Source: Podospora pseudoanserina (Eukaryota > Ascomycota > Sordariomycetes > Sordariales > Podosporaceae). From it: DNA of 64,000 bases. The position numbers and the translations under genes were made by a program. The first letter of the stretch is position 1, and every line of letters starts with the position of its first letter. The notes under the pieces are model-generated. The model was not told the origin of the DNA and ran no database searches. It was given only the letters and a program-made list of their open reading frames with translations. Shown one piece after another: positions 56,227-64,000 of this stretch. The stretch lies in the NCBI RefSeq assembly GCF_035222485.1, contig NC_085920.1:3534001-3598000 (forward strand). Reading direction: 5' to 3'.

Positions 56227-59200
56227 TTACCCAGTATCCATCCCCCCCAACCCCCTCTCCCTCACCCCCTGCCCAACAAACCCCCTGATCCCCTCCACCG
56301 CCTCCTCCCACCCTTTTCTCCCCTCCTCCGTCTCCGTCTCCTCCTCAACCAACCACCCCAACCACCTAACCAACCCCCTCGCCTTCTCCATATCCCTCTC
56401 CACCGTCACCACCCTCTTGACATACCCTCCAAAAACCTCCACATCCATCTCATGCGGCCCCTCCTCCTTATTCATCTCAAACCACGCCCTCACCATCTTT
56501 TTGATCTCCTCCAACTCCGTCACCTTCCCCTCCTCCCCCGTGAACGCCAGCTTCAGCGGCCTCCCAAACTCCAAAGTCTTCTGTTTCGGCGGTGCGGGAG
56601 GTCGACGGTGGCGGTGATGCGCAGCGTCAACACTCAACTTCCTTCTGCGGTGATCGTCAATCACCTCCCTCCGCATATCCTCCGGCAAAGCCGCCAGCAC
56701 TTCAGGGTCGAGATCCTCGACCGCACCGGGGACGGCACGGGTAAAGTTTGTTTGAAAGAGTCTGGCCCCCCCGGAACCGGATTGCTTGCCCCGACTGGAA
56801 AGGGATTTACCGCCCCCCCGTTTGGGGGAGGGGGGAGGTCGTTCTTTAGGGAGGTGGTGGATTGTCCCGTTTTTTCGGGGGGAGTGTGGACGGACTGCTT
56901 GTCGAGAGGGCGGCCGGCTTTGCCGGGATGGACCGCCGCCGTATTGAGCCCATATCTCTGCTCTCACGTCTTCTGGGAGGGAGTGAAAGACTTCGGGGTC
57001 GACGTCGGGGGGGACTTCCTCTGCCGTGGCCGGGCTGCCAGAGCGGGATTTCGCAGCAGGGGCAGGGGAGGCGGGACGTTTGGCTCGGGCGATTAGATTG
57101 CTGCGGACATCCTGGGGGAGTGCGGCCAGGACGGCAGGGTCGACTTGGGAGGGGAGGATGAACTGTGTTCCTCGGACGTTGAGCGGGGCATTGGCTTTTT
57201 CGTCGGCAGCGTTGGCTTCTGCGAGGGCGAGTGCCGGGTGGACTCTGGGTTTCTTGGGTGTTGATGGGTCTTCGGTGATGGGGTCGTGTTCGACTTCATG
57301 CCCTGAGGAGGATGAACGTTTGAGCTGGTACGGAACGTGGTCGTCGACAATTTGTTCCCTCTCTCTCCTCGGTGGCGGAGGCTGAGCAGCAACAGCACTG
57401 CCAAAGTTCAGCTTCTTCTGACTGCCCTCTGGCGCTGCTGACGGTTTGATGTGGTCAAGCTTGGTCATCTGGACCCCTATGCCTCTCAGATCTCCAGGGC
57501 TGAACTTGTAAGACCGTAAGATCCCAACCGCCTCCTTCCCGATCACCTCGGCATCACACGTCGCCACCCCAAAGCTCGCGCTCTTGTTGAAAGTATCGCA
57601 CTTCCCGTGACCAAGATGCTTCGCCGGATCCAAAGGCGCATCCAGCGACCGCCTCATGATCTTCACGGTTAACAGCTTCCCCTTCACCCCCTCGGCCAAA
57701 AGCCTCTTCTCCAACTCCCCACACAGATTCCTCACAAACTCCTCCGCCTCCTCCTGACTGACAAACCTGATCCCCCAGTTCACATCCGCCGAGACCGACT
57801 TCCTCACCGGCTGCTCCCCCAGCTCGCTCCTATCAACCCCCCTCGCATAATCCCACAACCTCTCCCCCGTCTTCGGCCCCAGAACGCTCACCAACCTCTC
57901 CCTCGTCGTCCCCCTTATATCCTTCACAAACCTGATCCCCATCTCCTCCAGCCTCCCCCCAATACTCCCCGCCACCCCAGGCAGCCCCTCCACCCCCAAC
58001 TCCCCAATCGAATCCAACACCTCCTCCGGCCGAATCTGATGCTGCCCCGCCGGCTTCGCCCTCCTCAGCGCAACCTTGGCCAGCAGCACATTCCCCCCGA
58101 TCCCCACCGAAACCTCACACCCCGTCCTCCTCCTCACCTCCCCCCTCAACCCCCTCGCAATCTCCTCCGCCTTTTCCTGCTCCCGACGAATACTCTCCTC
58201 ATCAACCCCCACCCCCGTCGACCCAACCCCCCTCAGCACCACATCCGTCACATCAACCAACGCCTCATCAATGCTGACACTCTGTACCACACCCCCAACC
58301 CCCAACAAAACCTGATAAAAAACCTCGCTCGCCTTTTCATACCCCGCAAAGTCGTACGGCAAGACCTTCAACCCTGGGCAGAGCTCCAGCGCGCGCTTCA
58401 TCCACATGCCGTTTTTGACTCCGAATTTCCTCGCGGGGTAGTTGCAACTCGCAATCTCGGAGCCGCTGCCGGAACCGTGGGCTACGACGGTGGGTTTGTC
58501 GGCGTATTCGGGGCATTTCTGGAGGGAGATGGCGCAGAAGAAAGAGTCAAAGTCTACGTGGAGGATGTATCTTCTCTGGTTGGGTTTCCGCTTGCTGGAA
58601 GGACGGGAGCATGATTGCGAGGTTAGTTTCTGGAGGCGGGATTTGAGGTCGGATTTCCAGGTTGAGAGGTGGTGGAGACGGGAGGTGGCGTAGTATTTTG
58701 ATAAAAAGTCGGGGTTGGCGGTGGAGCATTCGCGGACTTTGGGGTCGGAGAGGAGGAGGGCGTTGTGTTCTTCCGAGGTTAGGGGTTTGTTTGGGATGGG
58801 TTTGGGTTTGGGTGGTGGTGGTGGTGGTGCCATGGGGTCAGGAGAGGGTGGTTTTTGGGCTGATCTGGGAGGTTCGTTTTGAGGTTTTGAGGGTGTGTCG
58901 AGGTCCATGGCATCGTCGATGTCGTCGATATCCTCGTGCTTGGAGTTGTGGGTTTTGAAGGTTGGTCTTGGTTGAAAGGGGCTGCTGGACTGTTGTGAGG
59001 CTAGTTGGGAGGACTTTTGGAACTGGCTGTTGTAGAAGCTATCACGGGTTTGTTCTCGATAGCCCGTGGGAGACTTCGATTGGGGTTGTTGGCTCGTCAT
59101 TTTGTTTCCGTCAAACTGGATGGTCTTTTGCCGTGGGCCTTGTTCGATGACGCGGTAGTCGGTCCATGGTAACAGCTTACCGGCTTGGATGGAGTCTACC

Positions 59201-59676
59201 ACCCAGGACGGCTTGACGACACGGTAGTTGGTGAAGTCGAGGGACTTCTTTGGCGGCATGGCCGAGGCGATGATATGTGTTGCCGTGGTTTTGCCATCGA
59301 GATATTGCAGAAAGCCAGCGCCATGTTGAACGAGCTCTTTGTGAAGGCTATATACCTTATGCATCAGTTGTGAGATCCGGATACTAAATATATATATATA
59401 TGTGTGTGGTGTTGGAGAGAAAACTCACACATGAAGAGGAGGTTGAGTGTAGCCCGTGACATGCGCCACGATTCCCTTGAAGATCTGCGGCTTATCGCCC
59501 TTTTCTGCGCGATACTCAACGTCGAGGTTCTGGAGCTTGAGTTTCTTTCTCCGAAAATAGTCGCCAAATCCCCCGAAGGCGCTGGCCTCGTATTCCTCTC
59601 CGCCTTCATCGGCAAACTCATGGCTCGCGATGCGCTTCTGCACCGCAGCCGAGTTCTTTTCCAAGCGACTCCCCAT
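56227..59676 (-). CDS. rev1: DNA repair protein REV1 (Y-family deoxycytidyl transferase)
   Basis: Inserts dCMP opposite abasic sites and damaged G, and scaffolds translesion synthesis with polymerase zeta. Exons (minus) 59676-59429 and 59347-56227 give 1122 aa. The 81-bp intron falls inside the BRCT domain (about 60-150), joining TQPPLHV to LHKELVQHGAGFLQYLDGKTTTHI-type sequence. The polymerase region shows LHVDFDSFF with Asp348/Asp350 as metal ligands, YPARKFGVKNGM, and SVSIDEALVDV; the little-finger region follows to about 700. Ubiquitin-binding-motif-like repeats contain DPEVFHSLPEDVRAEIW, DPEVLAALPEDMRREVI and DPAVLAALPQDVRSNLI. The C-terminal helical domain (about 1010-1110) is the interaction platform. 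The BRCT domain binds DNA ends or PCNA. It is nuclear. It diverges from the RED-like gene. Confidence 0.94.
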
Positions 59677-60148
59677 GTCGGATAACCAAAACTATTGTAG
59701 ACGCGGTTGAGCGATAACAATGACATCATCCAACGGCAGCTGAGAGAGGTGTTGGTGACGGTTTCATGTCGATGAAAAGACCAAATACTGTCAAGTCAGT
59801 CGACGGAAAAAGATATCGTATCAAATAACTGCCGTTACTCCCAAAAAGCAACCAACACTCGGCCGAGTTTGCTCTCACTCCAAGTGGCAAAGAACCTCTT
59901 TGGCCTGTCCCCAAAGGCCCCGTTTCCAGCCTTGATGCCTGCCCCACCTCACAACGCGTGGTCCCGTGACTGGACCCTTTCCAATTAAAACTAGCTAACC
60001 CACTGTAACCATGACGCCTAAACCCGCGCCCCACTTATATTTAGCTATACGTGCTTAGCCTTGCAAGGTTCCTTGCGCTCGCTTTGCGACAAAGCTTCTT
60101 CAACACCAAACAAAACATCAGCTCTTTTCCACATCCTTACTCCCCAAA
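59677..60148. promoter_or_regulatory. Bidirectional rev1/RED-like promoter
   Basis: 472 bp separate the divergent start codons of two nuclear-function genes. The whole interval must carry both promoters. No distinct TATA box is seen. Confidence 0.5.
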
Positions 60149-61768
60149 ATGAACAACCAAGAATTCCGAAAACTTCTCCTCTCCAAGTCCTCCTCCTCCA
60201 CCAACAACAATGACACCTCCCCACCACCACCACCACCACCACCACCATCCCGCCCAGCAGCAACAGCCGCGCTCGGCTCCAGACTCAAATCCAGCATCCC
60301 CATGACCCCCCGATCAACAGGTCGAGTCGACTTCGCGAGGCAACTAGCAGAGCAAAAAAACAAGCAGTTCGAAAAGACAGCCAAACGATTCCGGACCTCG
60401 GCCCCGAAAGGGTCCCGGTTCGCAGAGGGCTACCTTGACCGCGCCAGGCAGAGGGAGCAAGAAGAGGAGGATGAGAGAGCGGAACGATTAAAGGCGTTGG
60501 AGGAGGCTTTCAAAAAGGAGGAGATCGACCGGGAGACGTACGACCGGATGCGCAGTCAGATTGCTGGGGGTGACTTGGCGAGTACGCATCTTGTCAAGGG
60601 GCTTGATTTTGCTTTGTTGAGGAGGGTGAAGCAGGGGGAAGATGTCTGGAGTGGGAAGAAGGCAGGCGAGGATGAGCGTGGGGAAGAGGGGGAGGTGGAG
60701 GAGGATGTGGACGGTGTCCTGGAGAAATTGGCCGATGCTGAAGTCAAGGCTGTGACCAGGGAAAAGGTGCGGAAGAAGGGGCAGTTTGCGACTGCTGCGT
60801 TGAATCCAGGGCAGAAGAGGTCGAGGAATCAGCTACTGGCTGAGTTGAAGGCGGCAAGGGAAGCGGCCAAGGCGAAGGAGGAGTCGGGTCTGGGGTCCAA
60901 GTTCAAGAAGATTGGTGCGAAAAAGACGCCGGGGACAAGGATAGAAAAGGATAGCATGGGTCGGGAGGTTCAGATCACTGTTGACGAGGATGGCCATGAG
61001 GTGCGAAAGATTCGGAAGGTGGACCACAAACTGTTAGAGGAGGAACAAGACAGGGAAGCGGCCGCGCTGGCATCTCGCGGCGTGCTTGGTATGGAGGTGC
61101 CAGAGTACTACAGGAAACAGCAGGAGGAAGCCGAGAGGGCGGCAAAGGAAGAGGAGGAGAGCAAGGAGATCAGCATCTTTGATGACGCGGGCTCCGATTA
61201 CGACCCATTAGCTGCGCTCGAAGACTCGGACTCGTCATCTGATGAGGATAAGAAGGCGAGATCAGACTCGGCAGCTATGCCACCACCACCGAAACCTAGC
61301 TCCGGCCCTCCAGAGGAGAGAGATTATTTCAAGAATTTCAGAGGAGGAAAGGTGGATCTTTCGACGGGCCAAACATACAAGGCGCCGTCTTTGGATGATC
61401 CCTTGCTGCAGGCGGCACTCAAGAAGGCAAAGGCAAATGGCGCACTGGAGAAATCAGAGGAGGAGATCAAGGCCAAAGAGCGGGAAGAGAGGCTCAAGAA
61501 GAAGCTGCAGGAGTCGTTGCGCGATGATGAGGATATGGACATGGGATTTGGGTCAAGCAGACTGGAGGATGATGCTGACTTTGAGGAGAAAAAGGTGAAG
61601 CTGTCTAAGTGGGGTGAGGATGGGGATGGGGATGGTGATGGCTATGAAGGAGGTGGTGGGGACAAAAAGGAGAAGAGGAAGAGGGGTGGGAAGAAGAGGA
61701 AGGGCGATAAGAACAATTTTGAGGATGTTATGCGGGTGATGGAGAGGCAGAAGGGCGGGTCTAAGTGA
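60149..61768 (+). CDS. RED/IK-like spliceosomal protein
   Basis: 539 aa in one exon, starting at ATG 60149. The RED-N-like region (about 55-330) contains GSRFAEGYLDRARQREQ, HLVKGLDFALLRRVKQ and a long Glu/Arg/Lys-rich stretch; these are family hallmarks of RED (IK cytokine-like), which with Smu1 joins the spliceosome B complex and affects alternative splicing. The rest is charged and probably coiled or disordered: ESGLGSKFKKIG, then acidic DSDSSSDED, then DYFKNFRGGKVDLSTG. A Gly/Asp repeat (GGGGATG-type DNA, about 61620-61645) lies near the C-terminus, followed by a basic KKKR-like nuclear-localisation-type tail. It is nuclear. A Pro run lies near residues 25-33, encoded by CCA repeats. The assignment is by motif; no enzymatic activity is expected. 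Confidence 0.85.
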   Translation: MNNQEFRKLLLSKSSSSTNNNDTSPPPPPPPPPSRPAATAALGSRLKSSIPMTPRSTGRVDFARQLAEQKNKQFEKTAKRFRTSAPKGSRFAEGYLDRARQREQEEEDERAERLKALEEAFKKEEIDRETYDRMRSQIAGGDLASTHLVKGLDFALLRRVKQGEDVWSGKKAGEDERGEEGEVEEDVDGVLEKLADAEVKAVTREKVRKKGQFATAALNPGQKRSRNQLLAELKAAREAAKAKEESGLGSKFKKIGAKKTPGTRIEKDSMGREVQITVDEDGHEVRKIRKVDHKLLEEEQDREAAALASRGVLGMEVPEYYRKQQEEAERAAKEEEESKEISIFDDAGSDYDPLAALEDSDSSSDEDKKARSDSAAMPPPPKPSSGPPEERDYFKNFRGGKVDLSTGQTYKAPSLDDPLLQAALKKAKANGALEKSEEEIKAKEREERLKKKLQESLRDDEDMDMGFGSSRLEDDADFEEKKVKLSKWGEDGDGDGDGYEGGGGDKKEKRKRGGKKRKGDKNNFEDVMRVMERQKGGSK

Positions 61769-62034
61769 GCTATCCGCTGTAGAGTAATGTTTGATCCAAG
61801 AAGGAAACAACACATGGCTATGCTCCTTCAACACTGTTGTTCATATATCTTTCTTGTGTCTACCGTTCCATGATACGTCTTGTCTGTTCCAAATCCAAAA
61901 GATAGGAATGACATTGCAAGTATAGTTGAGGTTAGGTAAGGCTGCTTGGTGCAAGGTACGGCCCCACCCAAGACCCCGACCCTTGGGCGGCTGCGGCTTG
62001 GGCGAATTAGCGAGCGGCTGTCAGCATGCATTGC

Positions 62035-62070
<36 letters not shown>

Positions 62071-62340
62071 TGGCAGGACGCAACCTCATCCTCCTACAAC
62101 ATCTATCTCAAGCTGACACTTTTTTGCGCCAACCGAATTCTCTAAAGGACAGGATCCTCGGTTCATCACATTGATTTGCTCACAGCACAGCGCAAGCCAT
62201 ACCCGGAAGACCAGCCCAAACACGAAGCCCGTCCCTCGGTTGAGTCGGCTCCTAATCATTACATGCGATTGCGCACCTGGCAACGAACGACAACAGCAAT
62301 AACAAAACACCACGATTGAGCGCGCCCCGAACCGCCCACC
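61769..62340. other. Env7-type kinase promoter region
   Basis: Intergenic region with a (CAG)n tract of about 9-10 units at 62036-62064. No gene is seen. Confidence 0.55.
62036..62064. repeat. CAG trinucleotide repeat
   Basis: About 9-10 uninterrupted CAG units lie 280 bp upstream of the kinase ATG, outside any supported coding region. The tract may be within the 5' leader or promoter. Confidence 0.9.
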
Positions 62341-63642
62341 ATGTCCCAAATACTCCTCGACCTCCTCCACCCCCTCCTCACCTCTTGCCTCCCCTGCCTC
62401 CCGGGAACCCCCACCCTCAAGATCAACTCCCGCTCCCTCAAGATCCTCCGCCTCCTCGGCGAAGGCGGCTTCTCCTACGTCTACCTGGTCCAGTCCCTCT
62501 CCCCTCCAAACCACGAGCTCTACGCCCTCAAGAAAATCCGCTGCCCCTTCGGCGCCGAATCCGTCGCCCAAGCCATGAAGGAGGTCGAGGCCTACAAGAT
62601 ATTCGGCTCAACCCCCGGCATCATTCACAGCGTCGATTACTCCATCGCCACCGAGCGCGGCGGCGGGGAGGAGAGCAAGACGGTTTATGTCTTGCTGCCG
62701 TATTACAAGCGGGGGAATCTGCAGGACATGATTAATGCTAATTTGGTGAATCATTCCAAGTTTCCTGAACGGAAGCTGATGGGGTTGTTTTTGGGGGTCT
62801 GTAGGGCGCTGAGGGGGATGCATGTTTACCAGGGCGGTGGCGGGGCAGGGGGGCACGAAGAGATGGTTGTGCCGGGGAGGAAACGAGGGGGCAAGAATAC
62901 GGTGAACGGGGGGGCGGATGTGGACGATGAGCAGGAGCAGGGGAGGAGCTTGCTGACGGAGGATGAGAGGGTCACGCAGGCCAGGGAGACGGGGGGGAAG
63001 AGGAGGAGTTATGCTCATAGGGATATCAAGCCCGGTTGGTGTCCCTGGATTTGTGTTCTTTCGACAAACATGGAAAACTGACGGAAAACAACAGGAAACA
63101 TCATGATCTCCGACTCGGGGGATGAACCGATCCTCATGGACCTCGGTTCGGTGGCTGAATCCCCTCTCCCAATCACCTCCCGCTCGTTGGCCATTGCAAC
63201 GCAGGATACTGCTGCGGAGCATAGCACCATGCCTTACCGGGCTCCGGAACTGTTTGATGTCAAGACGGGGACGGTGGTTGACACAAAGGTTGATATTTGG
63301 AGCATGGGGTGCACGCTGTATGCGTGTTTGGTGGGGAAATCGCCGTTTGAGATGAGGTCGGATGAGACGGGGGGGTCGCTGAGTATTTGTGTGCTGAGTG
63401 GGGATTGGAGGTTTCCAGATGAGGGGCCGGGGGCGAAGAAGAATAAGGGGAAGGGGCCGGTTTCTCCTGGGGGCACAACGGCGGCGGCGGCGGCTGCGAC
63501 AGAAGAGGAGGGGATTAGTGAGCCGATACGGGAGGTGGTGAGGAGGTGTTTGAGGGTTGAGCCGAGTGAGAGGCCGGACATTGATGAGCTGATTGAGATG
63601 GTGGAGCGGGTTTTGGAGGTGCTGCCTGAGGATGCTGCTTAG
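62341..63642 (+). CDS. env7: Serine/threonine kinase, Env7/STK16 (NAK family)
   Basis: Exons 62341-63034 and 63095-63642 give 413 aa. The 60-bp intron has a weak GTTGGT donor and ACAG acceptor and lies inside the catalytic loop, joining HRDIKPG to NIMISDSG. The N-terminal CLPC motif near residues 16-19 matches the palmitoylation site of Env7/STK16. Further motifs are the glycine loop LGEGGFSYVYLV, ATP-binding Lys in ALKKI, catalytic Asp228 in HRDIKPGN, a DLG metal motif instead of DFG (normal for this family), and the activation segment to APELF. An insertion of about 60 charged, Gly-rich residues lies between helix E and the catalytic loop. Yeast Env7 acts at the vacuole membrane and restrains fusion; here that is inferred. 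Palmitoylation would place it on the vacuole or Golgi membrane. Confidence 0.88.
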
Positions 63643-64000
63643 GCGGGGTGAAGATGGGTGATATATGATGGGTTTTTTTGGGGGGGGGGTTCTTTTTTTT
63701 TCAAATTTTTTTTATTTTAAATTCTTTGGATGTTGATATTGGGGTGGCTCATGCCTGGCGTTTTGGGTGTTGAGCGGGCATCTTTCTGCAAGATGATATC
63801 TTGCTCTGGGAGGAATGATTAGACAGATAAAATTTGAACTGCAGTGATTTTTGATTTTGATTGGATATTCTACTCCAGGAAACTCTTTTGAAATCTTTGA
63901 AATCTACTATGAACATCACATACCCCAAATATCATCCACCACCACCCGTCCGTCTATTCAACCCTCTATATCTTTTCCATCCAAACAACTCTAAGCAGTA
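63643..64000. other. Gene-free right edge of the window
   Basis: T-rich sequence with G and T runs near 63673-63713, probably the kinase 3' untranslated region. No other gene is supported. Confidence 0.6.

Noticed and set aside
1-64000. CRISPR array, prokaryote-type operon or defence system
   Set aside because: The introns, gene families and spacing are eukaryotic, and no direct-repeat/spacer array is present.

Overview
The window looks like nuclear DNA of a filamentous ascomycete, most likely a Sordariomycete of the Sordariales (Podospora/Chaetomium/Neurospora-type). The reasons are short spliceosomal introns (mostly 46-100 bp) with GT...AG ends and CTAAC/CTGAC-like branch sites, GC-rich coding DNA with pyrimidine-rich promoters, and single-copy fungal genes whose closest recognisable relatives are ascomycete proteins. 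Species cannot be fixed by eye. Seventeen protein-coding genes are supported. No rRNA, tRNA, CRISPR array or intact transposon was seen.

Layout. 0-5 kb: a four-PAS hybrid histidine kinase (minus). 7.2-8.7 kb: a salicylaldehyde/vanillin-type aldehyde dehydrogenase (plus). 10.3-11.6 kb: a cysteine-rich single-pass membrane protein (minus). 13.8-16.5 kb: a SAM-PH protein (minus) whose start codon appears to form an exon by itself. 16.5-25.7 kb: about 9.2 kb without a convincing gene, upstream of a Zn2Cys6 regulator (25.7-27.8 kb, plus). 28.7-30.4 kb: a lone cytochrome P450 (minus), tail-to-tail with the regulator. 31.5-37.0 kb: two fungal low-complexity proteins of unknown function (plus).

37.5-45.8 kb: MON1 (minus) and DOP1 (plus) are divergent across about 505 bp; both act in endosome/Golgi-vacuole membrane traffic. 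47.6-52.2 kb (all plus): ER protein disulfide isomerase, a small AIM5/Mic12-like mitochondrial inner-membrane protein, and the SWR1-complex HIT-finger subunit Swc6/Vps71. 52.5-54.8 kb: a KLHDC4/Kel3-type Kelch protein (minus). 55.5-56.1 kb: a one-domain WSC surface protein (plus). 56.2-59.7 kb: the translesion polymerase REV1 (minus), divergent from a RED/IK spliceosomal protein (60.1-61.8 kb, plus). 62.3-63.6 kb: an Env7/STK16-type kinase (plus).

Most of these are conserved housekeeping or signalling genes. They do not form a metabolic cluster, and I found no defence, killer or mobile system. The oddest signals are the ATG-only exon, tandemly repeated splice donors in the kinase's last intron, a P450 whose three introns are all readable multiples of three, a cluster of GGGCTAATT-like motifs upstream of the regulator, and a recurrent change from C-ending to G-ending codons along genes. 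All splice sites and starts were read by eye and are predictions.
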